A program made the translations under genes and the position numbers. Positions 25,733-35,318 of a stretch of 64,000 nucleotides of DNA are shown one piece after another. This DNA comes from Pedobacter sp. BAL39 (GTDB lineage: Bacteria > Bacteroidota > Bacteroidia > Sphingobacteriales > Sphingobacteriaceae), in NCBI RefSeq assembly GCF_000170795.1, contig NZ_ABCM01000014.1, positions 1 through 64,000 of the forward strand, in the 5' to 3' direction. The notes under the pieces were generated by a model that was not told the DNA's origin, did no database searches, and saw nothing but the letters and a program-made list of their open reading frames with translations. Within the stretch, counting starts at the first letter, position 1. Every line of letters begins with the position of its first letter.

Positions 25733-28700
25733 ATGCCATATACATTTAGAAAATACGCTGGCTATAATGCTAATGAGGTCAAATGTTGGTCGCCAACAGG
25801 ATTGATCCGGATTGATAATTTTGAGATCACTGATACGCAGTCCAAGCGAGGTGCGTCTAAAATTGGCACCTCAATTCCTTCTCCAATGGCGAGAATGGAA
25901 TTATTTGATACTGCATTTCAAATGGTTTCATCAGACAACCAAAAGGGGCTTGAGGGTTTATCAGTATACCACCAATTGGTTTCAGATTGCCTGGACATGA
26001 TACAGGTACTCTTCAATACCAATTCTTCAGACATTGGCGAAGGCAAGAAAATCTGGTTTAAGGAGTGGAGGGTGGAAGAGACCTTAACCCGTCTGCGTAG
26101 TAAACCTGCCGATCACCCACATCAGCTTTTAGCAAAGGCCTTCGGCCTTGTCTTTGATGGAACTGCTGCTCAGTCGGGCTTTGCTGGTATGGAAAGCATC
26201 TATCTCATATATTATGAGAATAAGCTGATGGGTGGCACCTCGCCACTGACTTTGTTTTTCACCTCGCCAAATTGGGATCGGTATATCTCGGACAACCAGG
26301 TTGCCGATATACCAAAGGGAAGTGATGGTGTTCCTTTTTTTAGTGACAGATACCGTGCGCTATTCGAGCGTGACCGTTTCTTTGTAGAATACCTGTATAA
26401 ACTACTGTTAAGTAATCTCTCCGGTTTTACCTATTGTGCTGGCCTCAGGCAGTACATCAACAAAACTGTGGATCGCTATTTTCCAGAGTTTAAACACCAA
26501 TTTGCAGATTGGGGACCAACAGGAACAAAAAAACTTAGTGATGAATATTCCCCGTTCAAGACCAATATAAACTCGAAATTACTGAAGGTAAATCATGTCT
26601 TCTTCTATCACCAAAGTGAGGAGGTGAAGCGTAGAAAGATCAAAAATGTAAGCGACTTTCTAATCATGGCTTCCAATACAAAATATGCCAAGCAGAAGGA
26701 CAAAGATGGCAATATCGTACATGTGGAGCCTCCCCTGGTTTTGGTCGAGGGCATGAACTTTCCAGGCGACTATATGGAGGATAATGCTCCCTGGGATGCG
26801 ACAACCAGGATCAATTATTACTTACAGAAACATACCCCCCTCGATGAGCGTAGGTTGCCTCAGGGGGATTCACTCACGGTTACCTATCCATTTTTGACTA
26901 CTGGCGACTTCCTAGAGGATTTCCTTATGGAAATGCCTTTTAAGATCAATCGCGATAAATTTTATACTGGTGCAGGTGGTGATTTCAAATTCCTTCTACC
27001 AATAAAAAAAGAGTATTTCAATTTCTTTGATTTCAATGATCTTAAGAGAAACTTGAACATCAAAGCTGATCAGGATAAAATTGTGGTAACGCTAAAAATT
27101 CCAATTCGAAATAAAAAAGGAATTCGAGAGATCGTATTCGAGAAGATATATGCTGGCGATCAAATCAAAATGTGCAGGGCAGATATTGGCATTTTTCCCT
27201 TTTATAAAATTGATGAAAAGGATCCAGGCTATGATTTTCTGAATGATTTTACGGTGCTTCTGGCAGAAGATAACCCTGATCTTCAACTTGAAACTTTGAA
27301 CTTTTACAACTACGATCGCGTGGTATATTCCGATAATAGTCAGCCTGATCAATTAAAAACCACGGTTGTAGAACGTACAACAGCTGCGGATGTAGAGGTT
27401 CTGGCCATGACGGCATCAAGGTTTTACAAGGTTAAGGATTCCTTTGATTATATGGAACTTCGTTATCTTGACAATGGTCTTGAGGTCACTGGGATGATCA
27501 TTCCTAATTTTGATGGGAGGGTCTTCAATCGTTTTAATTTGAATAAAAAGATGACGTTCTCCATCGACTTCGGGACTTCAAATACCCATATTGCGTTCAA
27601 AGAAAAAAGCTCACCACTGCCAATTGCTTTTGAAATCGATGAGGTAGATCAGCAGATGGTAATGCTCAATGAACCCTTACTTTCTGCTGACCTGGGAGTG
27701 CGGTATGACCATTTTGGGCAATTGCCGTCCGCTGCCCTTACCGTAAATAGAGAGTTTATGCCAAGGGTAATTAAATCTAAAGGCCATTCCGCGGTATCTT
27801 ATCCTTTTAAAACTGCTACATGCGAGGTTTCCTCATTCCATAACATGGATAAACAATCCGTTGAGCTTTTCGGCCATATAAATATTGGGTATAACATTGA
27901 ACGGGAAGAGAAGACTGCAAATAGTGCAGTATATACGACTAATTTAAAATGGCTATTAGAAAATAATACGGACATCGGTAAGATGATTTCCAATAAAGAA
28001 AGGGTCGCATTCTTTTTAAAGCAGCTGATGTTACAAATTCGTACCAAAGCGATTCTCAATTTCTGTAAACCAGAACAACTGGACATCCTTTGGTCAATTC
28101 CTTCTTCAATGGACCGAAAAACCCGCACTGAACTGACGAAGATTTTCAGTGAAATTTACTTGTCCGTATTCCCAAATGCTGATCCTGCTCGCCGGACGCA
28201 AATTGAGAACCCCATTAAGGAGTCGGTAGCGCCATACTTCTTTTTAACTAAAAATGATAGTGGAATTCAGGAGGGTGCGAATGTAGTTAATATCGATATT
28301 GGTGGTGGTACGACAGACGTCATGATGTTCATGGAGTCGACTGGCAACAGAGATGATAAATACCTTGCCAGTTCATTCCGTTTTGCGGGAAATGACATAT
28401 GGGGTAGTGGATATAAGGGTAACCTGAAGGATAATGGGTTTATAAAAAACTACTCGGCTTTTCAAAAGGCAAATCATATAGAAACCAAAGACAATAAGTA
28501 CTATAAAAATGCACTTGTTGATGACAACTTGAGTTCCGATGACCTCATTAGTCTGCTTTTTAAATATGATAAAAGTTTAAAGTTCAGTGATTCTATTACC
28601 AGTGGTAATACAAATCTTTCCATCGTGCTTTACCTGCACTACAGTGCAATCGTGTATCACATCTGCCAGATTATCAAGTATAAAGGATATCCATTGCCCC

Positions 28701-29368
28701 GCTATCTGTCTTTTACAGGAAAAGGCAGTCAATACCTGAAATTACTCTGCAATGGAAGCGAGAATGAGTTAAACAATTTGACCAAATTGCTTTTTAAGTC
28801 TTATAATAATCAACAATTACAAAGTTCATTCAAGGTACATGTCAATGAGGATCCGAAGGTGATTACCGCGAATGGTACGATTGAGTACTTTGCTGCCGAT
28901 CAACAAGATCAGTTCGTAGAAGTTCCACGGAATGCGGACTTTTCAGCATTCGAGCATGATCCGAGGAAAAAGTATCAGGAATTTGTGTTGAGCGGAGATG
29001 GTCAGGTTAATGGGATAGGTGCTGAATCTGTAATCATTAAGGATACGCTGGATCTTGACAATACATTGAATATCGGCGTGCTCGACAACGTCAATGAGTT
29101 CTTAAAACTTACCCTGGCTAATAAGCAAATTATTGACTTTCTAAGTGATTTTAAGATTAACAATACTAAGGCTGTCTATGATGAATTAAAATGGGATGGT
29201 GGTGTCTTTGATGGTGAGGGCTTAATTTACGATAGCTATAAAAAGGTGCTGAAAGATCTTCATAAGTTAGATCACGAACAACCACTTCCTGAGTCCTTGT
29301 TCTTCTATGCGTTAAAGGACACACTTTATCGCTTGTCCAGGTTTATCATACAATCAAATTCATTATAA
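25733..29368 (+). CDS. Giant protein with C-terminal actin/Hsp70-like ATPase domain
   Basis: About 1211 aa from ATG 25733, five bases after the tubulin-like stop; an in-frame ATG at 25685 would overlap that gene. The first 600 residues are novel to me (mixed alpha/beta, with QADQDKIVVTLKI-like strands). From about residue 605 an actin/Hsp70-fold ATPase is evident: phosphate-1 loop FSIDFGTSNTHIAF (about 609), phosphate-2 loop VNIDIGGGTTDVMMF (about 851) and adenosine loop YLSFTGKGSQYL (about 993). No signal peptide, so cytoplasmic. Length is about twice that of DnaK, and no DnaK-type substrate domain is seen. Probable partner of the tubulin-like protein in one complex. Confidence 0.82.
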   Translation: MPYTFRKYAGYNANEVKCWSPTGLIRIDNFEITDTQSKRGASKIGTSIPSPMARMELFDTAFQMVSSDNQKGLEGLSVYHQLVSDCLDMIQVLFNTNSSDIGEGKKIWFKEWRVEETLTRLRSKPADHPHQLLAKAFGLVFDGTAAQSGFAGMESIYLIYYENKLMGGTSPLTLFFTSPNWDRYISDNQVADIPKGSDGVPFFSDRYRALFERDRFFVEYLYKLLLSNLSGFTYCAGLRQYINKTVDRYFPEFKHQFADWGPTGTKKLSDEYSPFKTNINSKLLKVNHVFFYHQSEEVKRRKIKNVSDFLIMASNTKYAKQKDKDGNIVHVEPPLVLVEGMNFPGDYMEDNAPWDATTRINYYLQKHTPLDERRLPQGDSLTVTYPFLTTGDFLEDFLMEMPFKINRDKFYTGAGGDFKFLLPIKKEYFNFFDFNDLKRNLNIKADQDKIVVTLKIPIRNKKGIREIVFEKIYAGDQIKMCRADIGIFPFYKIDEKDPGYDFLNDFTVLLAEDNPDLQLETLNFYNYDRVVYSDNSQPDQLKTTVVERTTAADVEVLAMTASRFYKVKDSFDYMELRYLDNGLEVTGMIIPNFDGRVFNRFNLNKKMTFSIDFGTSNTHIAFKEKSSPLPIAFEIDEVDQQMVMLNEPLLSADLGVRYDHFGQLPSAALTVNREFMPRVIKSKGHSAVSYPFKTATCEVSSFHNMDKQSVELFGHINIGYNIEREEKTANSAVYTTNLKWLLENNTDIGKMISNKERVAFFLKQLMLQIRTKAILNFCKPEQLDILWSIPSSMDRKTRTELTKIFSEIYLSVFPNADPARRTQIENPIKESVAPYFFLTKNDSGIQEGANVVNIDIGGGTTDVMMFMESTGNRDDKYLASSFRFAGNDIWGSGYKGNLKDNGFIKNYSAFQKANHIETKDNKYYKNALVDDNLSSDDLISLLFKYDKSLKFSDSITSGNTNLSIVLYLHYSAIVYHICQIIKYKGYPLPRYLSFTGKGSQYLKLLCNGSENELNNLTKLLFKSYNNQQLQSSFKVHVNEDPKVITANGTIEYFAADQQDQFVEVPRNADFSAFEHDPRKKYQEFVLSGDGQVNGIGAESVIIKDTLDLDNTLNIGVLDNVNEFLKLTLANKQIIDFLSDFKINNTKAVYDELKWDGGVFDGEGLIYDSYKKVLKDLHKLDHEQPLPESLFFYALKDTLYRLSRFIIQSNSL

Positions 29369-29371
29369 GTC

Positions 29372-30199
29372 ATGTATAAAAGAATAATCTTATTTCTTTC
29401 GCTTTGTTTAATCGCTATGACATTTAATGCCAGGGGCCAATCCCTCTCCGGGCGGGTTACAGAGGCAAAGATGAAAGTATTCAAAGCTTTGGAAACCAAA
29501 GGTATAGTCATTTCAAAAAACACTGATGGGATCGTGGGACATACATCAGATCAGGACTGGTTGTCGTCCTCTAGTATTGCCTATGCTGAGTTGGGGTTAA
29601 TCTTTGTCTTATTAACCTATATCTTATTCAATAATCGTAAAATGCGCGCTAAAGCAAGGAAACTTTCAGAAGATCTGCGGCGCATGAAAATCGACAGGGA
29701 ATCGGATAAGTCGGAAAGGGATCATTTGCATAACGATCTTGTGGAGTCACGGGCAATGGCGGAAGATTTTAAAGCTGAGCTTAGCCGATTGAAAGACGCA
29801 GAAAACGACGAGCAAGCCAAACGGGAAGTTGAATTGCAGGTGCAAGCGAATACGGTCGTATGGGATAAGCCGGAAAATCCTACGCGGATAACGGAGATTT
29901 TATACAGTCGCTATGCCGATTTGATCGATGGCTTTTCTGCTTCGGAATTACTCCCCCGGGAGGATAAAGATACCGTTTTTGAGATTACACTACTTTCTCC
30001 AAACAAAGCAAGCTTCAGGGTGAGTGTCAATCCTGTGGCTCAAAAATATGCACTTAGCAATGCAGATTATTTCCTCGAACAAACCTGTCATTATGATACA
30101 TTTCCATCGGGACTCATTGTCAATGAGAAACCGGGGCTGCTGTCTCTTTTGGGAGGCAAATGGGAAATTAAGGAAAAGGCTACGATTTCATTCAAATAA
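29372..30199 (+). CDS. Membrane protein with signal peptide, one TM helix and coiled coil
   Basis: 275 aa. Signal peptide (MYKRIILFLSLCLIAMTFNARGQ), a short periplasmic segment, a transmembrane helix (SIAYAELGLIFVLLTYILF, near 75), then a charged coiled coil (KARKLSEDLRRMKIDRESDK ... about residues 90-155) and a C-terminal globular domain in the cytoplasm. It begins 3 bp after the actin/Hsp70-like gene. The coiled coil facing the cytoplasm would be suited to dock the NTPases on the inner membrane (inference). No named family. Confidence 0.72.
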   Translation: MYKRIILFLSLCLIAMTFNARGQSLSGRVTEAKMKVFKALETKGIVISKNTDGIVGHTSDQDWLSSSSIAYAELGLIFVLLTYILFNNRKMRAKARKLSEDLRRMKIDRESDKSERDHLHNDLVESRAMAEDFKAELSRLKDAENDEQAKREVELQVQANTVVWDKPENPTRITEILYSRYADLIDGFSASELLPREDKDTVFEITLLSPNKASFRVSVNPVAQKYALSNADYFLEQTCHYDTFPSGLIVNEKPGLLSLLGGKWEIKEKATISFK

Positions 30200-30208
30200 T
30201 GATAGGAT

Positions 30209-31708
30209 ATGGACGAGCTTAGTGCATTAAGAAAAGAGATTAGGGACCTGCTGGTGGAGCGGATTGGTGTGCTATCCGACTCTGACCAGGTCAGGTTAAA
30301 ACAGCATGCCCAGCATCTTGGAATGGACAATCGACAGTTCAGCTTCTTGCTTCAGGAAATACATTTAAGCATCAACTGGAGTGCATTACGAGATCAGCAG
30401 GAAGGACCTGATAGAGTGCTAAGACCAATTCATATTTTTGGAGCGGAAGTGCGGAGCCTGGAGAAATTGGGGGAGGTTCTTTTTGGAAATAGGGTCAAAG
30501 CAATGAAATATCTGGAAGATGGTGTTTTTCTAAAAGAAAACGTGACCTACCTCAGTCATCAGAATGTGGATTTGGCAATGGATATGATGGAGCTCCATGC
30601 TGGAGATCAGGATGCTGAGCGCCGCTTCTTGAGGGTATGTTACCAACTAAATTCCAGGCTGCCGTTCCGGATTGGTGTCGCTTCTTTTTCAACTGTTGTG
30701 GAAATTCTGGAACGTGGCTGGATCAATCACGATTTCTTCTTAGACATCTATCGTAATTTTTCCATTGGCCATCTTCAGATTTGGATATATAGACTTTTTC
30801 CGGAGCTTGCATCGCTACTGCCATCGATAAACAACTTTCCTAACTTTCTTTCTTTCCTTTATGACCTCAATTCAAATTATCCTTTTTATGTAGGAAAGGA
30901 ACTGTTTCTTCAACCTGGGGATATCGTTTCCAAGGCCAGGAAAGCGGGTGCATTCTGGAAACCCCTTTTGGCATCCATAGATGATAACCTGCTAGTTATA
31001 TGGTTGGAACGAAAGGGGATGGGGCAACTGATGTCGAATTTTAAAATAAAGACGTCAGCGTTGCGCGCCGTTGAAAAACCGAGCGACGATCTTTCCATGT
31101 ATCTGGTGCAGAAGTTCCTGGAGGCCTTGGAGCCAGAAGTTGAAGTTCCGTCTATATCGGTGTCAGTGGACAAAGTTAGCTTTTTAAGCATTCAGGCTAA
31201 ACCACTGTTGCAACCTATTGTCGTCAGTCTGCAAACAAAAGGATATGTTCGTGTTACAGTCGGATTGGACAGGGACATTCCGGGGATCACCGTTTCGAAA
31301 ACCCGGTTTTCACTATCTGATCTGCATGGGGAAGCGTCTGTTACTTTATATTTTAACGTCGATCCATCAAAGCTCATTAAGAATAATCTATACACACTTT
31401 CGATTATTATCCATACAGATTACCAGTTAATTGAAATCCCTGTTTCGCTCAAAACGGTATTTCCGGTATGGGGATTTGCACTAAGCCTGTTGAAGTATGG
31501 TCTCCTGGGAGCGATCTTTTTCGGTATGATAAGGTTGTTGGTCGCTGCTGCTAGCCCCCAATCTGGTTGGTTACTCCCAGAACTCGCGTGGGACCATATC
31601 GTTGCACAGGTACCCATTAACCATGCCGCTTACATTTTCATCTTTATACTGGCTGTTGTTGCACCATTTCTGATATGGCCAAGAATTAAAAAAATAGAGC
31701 AATTATGA
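30209..31708 (+). CDS. Large cytoplasmic/membrane protein with two C-terminal TM helices
   Basis: 499 aa. Residues 1-60 are helical (LSDSDQVRLKQHAQHLGMD, RQFSFLLQEI), recalling small N-terminal helical adaptors. The middle is alpha-rich, then about residues 310-420 look like a beta-sandwich (VDKVSFLSIQAKPLLQPIVV ... LYTLSIIIHTDYQLIEIPV). Two helices (YGLLGAIFFGMIRLLVAAA and AAYIFIFILAVVAPFLIW) anchor the C-terminus. Its stop overlaps the next start by ATGA. No family recognised. Membership in the cluster is certain from spacing. Confidence 0.7.
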   Translation: MDELSALRKEIRDLLVERIGVLSDSDQVRLKQHAQHLGMDNRQFSFLLQEIHLSINWSALRDQQEGPDRVLRPIHIFGAEVRSLEKLGEVLFGNRVKAMKYLEDGVFLKENVTYLSHQNVDLAMDMMELHAGDQDAERRFLRVCYQLNSRLPFRIGVASFSTVVEILERGWINHDFFLDIYRNFSIGHLQIWIYRLFPELASLLPSINNFPNFLSFLYDLNSNYPFYVGKELFLQPGDIVSKARKAGAFWKPLLASIDDNLLVIWLERKGMGQLMSNFKIKTSALRAVEKPSDDLSMYLVQKFLEALEPEVEVPSISVSVDKVSFLSIQAKPLLQPIVVSLQTKGYVRVTVGLDRDIPGITVSKTRFSLSDLHGEASVTLYFNVDPSKLIKNNLYTLSIIIHTDYQLIEIPVSLKTVFPVWGFALSLLKYGLLGAIFFGMIRLLVAAASPQSGWLLPELAWDHIVAQVPINHAAYIFIFILAVVAPFLIWPRIKKIEQL

Positions 31709-32481
31709 GCCTAAATAGACGATCTGTAAACACTGCTTCGAATGCAAAGAAAAAACACACCTGGAAGTATGTGCTACTGTTTTTATTCATCCTTGTTGCC
31801 TTACATAATGTCCTCGGTGCCTTATCCTATAATGCTTTCGTCATCCTGGATAATATCTTTAGTTCGTTTGGCGCAGGTTCTCCCGTATTCATGTGGAGCC
31901 TTGTAGGATCATTTCTGGGAATAATTTTAGGAAGCGTAGTGGCCTCGAGGAAGTTTAAACTGGGAAAAATAGTAAATCTGCTTTCCTGCCTTCCTGTGGT
32001 AGTATTGATTTTTAGTCTGCTGCTCGGAACTGGCCCATTTACACAAATAACACCTCGGCCTGATGTCTATGCTGAGAAATCAACTGCCGACACAGTGGAT
32101 GCTCCTGCGATTGTATCGAAGGTCAGGCTCCCTGTACAACGACGTAAGAAATTGAAAGCAGTAGATGCCAAAGTAAAAAGGGAAGATATTCCTGCACGGC
32201 TGGCCTGCGAGGAACGGACAGCGGTAGTAAGCGTAACGGTAAGGTCGGATAGTTTGAGGTTTTTCTACCGTACGGCAAAGGTGAAGGGTGGGGAATGGAG
32301 CGATTGGGAATCGATATTCATTCCACAGCCGGGCCAGTACGCGCTGTCTGGTCCGCAGGGTAAGGTCAAAGCCAATAGTATACAATATTACTACGAAGCG
32401 AAGCTTGAAGCCACGCGATCGGCAGCTGATCCCTTTAGTCGAAGCCTTTGTACCGGAGTTTTGTCAATAGATACCTACTAG
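31705..32481 (+). CDS. Membrane protein with extracytoplasmic C-terminal domain
   Basis: 258 aa. Starts in a 4-bp ATGA overlap with the previous gene, indicating translational coupling. Three hydrophobic helices (YVLLFLFILVALHNVLGAL, FMWSLVGSFLGIILGSVVA, IVNLLSCLPVVVLIFSLLLG) precede a basic linker and a C-terminal domain containing VSVTVRSDSLRFFYRTAKV, GEWSDWESIFIPQPG and SIQYYYEAKLEA. This domain resembles a small beta-sandwich with a Trp-rich motif. Function unknown; a stable partner of the upstream TM protein is likely. Confidence 0.7.
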   Translation: MSLNRRSVNTASNAKKKHTWKYVLLFLFILVALHNVLGALSYNAFVILDNIFSSFGAGSPVFMWSLVGSFLGIILGSVVASRKFKLGKIVNLLSCLPVVVLIFSLLLGTGPFTQITPRPDVYAEKSTADTVDAPAIVSKVRLPVQRRKKLKAVDAKVKREDIPARLACEERTAVVSVTVRSDSLRFFYRTAKVKGGEWSDWESIFIPQPGQYALSGPQGKVKANSIQYYYEAKLEATRSAADPFSRSLCTGVLSIDTY

Positions 32482-32518
32482 AGATATTTCAAATAAACGA
32501 CACATTATAAAATAAAAA

Positions 32519-34264
32519 ATGCAGACTAAATTTACTCTCTTAATTATGGCTTTGTTGCTATTCAGTATTGGTCTTCGGGCACAAGAAAGGTGGCAGTCAA
32601 AGGGAACGCTTTATTCTGATAAGAATATTGCGGTTGAAATTGAATACCTAATATCGCCTGTTGGATGCGAAGAAGGTGGTAGTCTTTCTTATTTTCGCTA
32701 TAAGATTACTAGGCTGGGTGCTATTAGAGATTATTATATCAATTGGAGGTTCGATTTCTTCAACTGTAATAACGAACTTAAAACGCAGTTAAATAGCCTG
32801 CATATCGTTAGGCAGACTAAACTCGGCGTATCTGTCCCGGAAAGAAACTCCTTTGCCGGCAAAAAAATGTCAAATTATTTTAATGACGTGAGACGCTCCT
32901 CTGGACTTCCAGAGATCGGATCTTATAAACCTATCTCAGTACTTTCCATGGAACCCATTGCAATCACTGGTATTAAAGATATCAACAGTGGGGAGCCAAC
33001 GACTTTAGGCCTCGAAGGGGGGAGTCTTGGAACCGGTGCAAGCTGGATGTGGTACGAAGGATCTTGCGAGGGTAAGCTACTCGGCTCAGGAGCAACTCTT
33101 ACCATTTCACCTCTACGAACAACCAATGTATTTGTTCGTGCAGTTGGCCAAAAAAATACGCCATGTATTTATGCAGAGGTCCGCGTGAAGCAGGGTAGCA
33201 TAGCGCCAACAGCCATCCTGGGCCGCAATGAGATCTGCGAAGGAGAAAGGAATATTACCCTCAGCGTGAGTGGAGGCAAGTTAGTGGCGCAAGCTAAGTG
33301 GGTTTGGTACGCCGGAAGTTGTGCTGGTGAGCGCCTGGGGGAGGGGGCATTCATTCAGGTATCTCCCGTCAAAACCACCACGTATTTTGTTAGGGCCGAA
33401 AATGGGGATGATATAACAATGTGCCAATCCTTACTGGTCTCAGTTAAAAGTCGTTCTACTAACCCCAACGCAATAGAGGGGCCGCAAATCGTAAATTATG
33501 GAGGAGGAAGTAACCTGAAGATTGTGGGTGGCTATCTTGCGCCGGGTGCAAAATGGGTTTGGTATAAAGGTAGTGGGGCGAATATGAAGGCTGTGGGAAA
33601 TGGGACTGTATTTGCTACTGGACCACTATATCAAAAAGAGGTATTCTCCATAAGGGCTGAAGGTGGATGTAGCCAGACATCATTCATCTCCCGTTCAATC
33701 TCAGTGGTCAACGGTAGCCATCAGGTGCTGGCCGGGAAGAACAAGGGGAAATCTAGTTTGATTCTTAATGGTGGGGTAAACTTTACCGAGATCACTAACA
33801 TTGAGAAGACTGATAACTATATGATCTCTGTAGGCTACGGTGGTCGATTGGGTGGATTTGTAAGGGCGAAGCTAAGTGGCAAAAACACTTCCGCTTCCTT
33901 TCAGACCGATGATGTTTCGGTAATGAATTATAACTTTCCGGGCTATTACGAGTACAATGGACAAATTGTTGATAAGAGGTCTGGCTATACTGCGGGGATG
34001 TTTTTCGGTGGACATATGCTCTCTGGGTATTTGGCCGGAGGTTACGGTTCCAGGGAGCTATTATGGGGTATTGACCAATATGACTACGGTAGTGGTGGAT
34101 TTCATTACAGTGGTTATGCAAAGCATATTGCTTCTAGTTTTAAGGGGGCTGAATTGGAGGTCGGTGTTATGCTACGACTGGGATTTATTAACATAATGGG
34201 GGGTGCAAGCAACATCAAATTTAAATACACTGACTTTAACCTGGGAATCGGAATTAATCTGTAA
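32519..34264 (+). CDS. Outer-membrane-type protein with three Ig-like repeats and a C-terminal beta-barrel-like region
   Basis: 581 aa. Signal peptide (FTLLIMALLLFSIGLRAQ). N-terminal domain to about 150, then three about 85-aa repeats each with a W-x-WY-x-GSC core (WMWYEGSCEGKLLGSGATL; WVWYAGSCAGERLGEGAFI; WVWYKGSGANMKAVGNGTV), typical of Bacteroidota Ig-like surface repeats. The last 180 residues have amphipathic, Gly/Tyr-rich strands (YMISVGYGGRLGGFVRAKL ... FKYTDFNLGIGINL) like a PorP/SprF-type or other OM barrel. Likely an outer-membrane protein; it would form the outer end of a trans-envelope assembly with the upstream genes (inference). Confidence 0.75.
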   Translation: MQTKFTLLIMALLLFSIGLRAQERWQSKGTLYSDKNIAVEIEYLISPVGCEEGGSLSYFRYKITRLGAIRDYYINWRFDFFNCNNELKTQLNSLHIVRQTKLGVSVPERNSFAGKKMSNYFNDVRRSSGLPEIGSYKPISVLSMEPIAITGIKDINSGEPTTLGLEGGSLGTGASWMWYEGSCEGKLLGSGATLTISPLRTTNVFVRAVGQKNTPCIYAEVRVKQGSIAPTAILGRNEICEGERNITLSVSGGKLVAQAKWVWYAGSCAGERLGEGAFIQVSPVKTTTYFVRAENGDDITMCQSLLVSVKSRSTNPNAIEGPQIVNYGGGSNLKIVGGYLAPGAKWVWYKGSGANMKAVGNGTVFATGPLYQKEVFSIRAEGGCSQTSFISRSISVVNGSHQVLAGKNKGKSSLILNGGVNFTEITNIEKTDNYMISVGYGGRLGGFVRAKLSGKNTSASFQTDDVSVMNYNFPGYYEYNGQIVDKRSGYTAGMFFGGHMLSGYLAGGYGSRELLWGIDQYDYGSGGFHYSGYAKHIASSFKGAELEVGVMLRLGFINIMGGASNIKFKYTDFNLGIGINL

Positions 34265-34265
34265 A

Positions 34266-35252
34266 ATGATGAACATAAGAAAAATAGTAAACATTGTCGT
34301 TTCTGCAGTTGCGCTGTTTACAGGCTGCCAAAAGGATCCCATTGCAACCATTGGACGAAGCAATATGGTTAACATCTTTATACCGTCTATATCTTCAGTC
34401 ACACAAACTGACGCAGTTGTGAATATGAATGTCACGGGTGATCAAAATGTCATTGTAGACAAAGGAATATGTTGGGGAGCTACTAAGGATCCGACCATCG
34501 AGGCTACCAAAATAAGTGGCGGACCAGGAGCGGGTGGGCAGCCTTTGACTATAACGGGGCTTATTCCCGGAACCGATTATTTTGTCCGGGCTTATTTCAG
34601 GACCTTGAATGAAACGGTTTATAGTGAAAATGTAAGTTTCGAAACAATTGGATACCACCTGCCCACAGTGGCGACTAATGGGGTTAGTGGAATTAGTATG
34701 ACCGGTGCCGTAGGTAGCGGAACCGTCATTGCTGCGGGAGGGGGCACTATAACTTCTCGGGGGTTCTGTTGGAACACGAGGACGTTACCTACCATTGCCA
34801 ACGCTAAAGTTGCTTCCGGCAGTGGATTGGGGGCATTTGTCGGTGACCTGTTTCCGCTTACTCCTGGAGCCACTTATTATGTCAGGGCATATGCAACAAA
34901 TCAAGCGGGAACGGCCTACGGCTCAGAGTACAGCTTCAGCACGAGCCCATTGAGATTGGCAACTGTTGGCACAGTATCAATATCGTTGATCTCTAGAAGT
35001 TCAGCCTACGTCATAGGTACAGTCAGCGCTGACGGGGGCACTACTATTACTTCAAAAGGAGTGTGTTATTCGACAAGCACCACTGGTCCAACAATTACAT
35101 CCAGTATGCATAACAATAATGGATCCGGTATCGGTAGTGTCGGAGGTAGTATCTCTGGATTACTTACCGGCACAACTTATTATGTAAGAGCGTATGCTAT
35201 AAATTCAATGGGAGTTTCGTACGGCCCAGTTAATGTATTCAGAACACTCTAA
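34266..35252 (+). CDS. Lipoprotein with FN3-like repeats
   Basis: About 328 aa from ATG 34266 (1 bp after the previous stop); an earlier in-frame ATG inside the previous gene is unlikely. Lipobox VALFTGC (Cys about 20). Three about 95-aa beta-sandwich repeats of the fibronectin-III-like type common in Bacteroidota surface proteins: each has a G-x-CW/Y-x-T segment (KGICWGATKDPTI, RGFCWNTRTLPTI, KGVCYSTSTTGPTI) and a LxPGTxYxVRAYAxN strand (GATYYVRAYATNQAG, GTTYYVRAYAINSMG). Probably surface-exposed, binding a partner or ligand. Close spacing makes it the penultimate gene of the cluster. Confidence 0.85.
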   Translation: MMNIRKIVNIVVSAVALFTGCQKDPIATIGRSNMVNIFIPSISSVTQTDAVVNMNVTGDQNVIVDKGICWGATKDPTIEATKISGGPGAGGQPLTITGLIPGTDYFVRAYFRTLNETVYSENVSFETIGYHLPTVATNGVSGISMTGAVGSGTVIAAGGGTITSRGFCWNTRTLPTIANAKVASGSGLGAFVGDLFPLTPGATYYVRAYATNQAGTAYGSEYSFSTSPLRLATVGTVSISLISRSSAYVIGTVSADGGTTITSKGVCYSTSTTGPTITSSMHNNNGSGIGSVGGSISGLLTGTTYYVRAYAINSMGVSYGPVNVFRTL

Positions 35253-35318
35253 TGAATCCAGATTTATTGAATGATGAGAGATTCAAAATCATATAAACTC
35301 AGAAATAAAAATATAACG

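Noticed and set aside
34203..34265. Earlier ATG for the FN3-like lipoprotein
   Set aside because: Would extend into the preceding OM-type gene and remove the natural lipobox signal; the ATG at 34266 gives a canonical lipoprotein leader.
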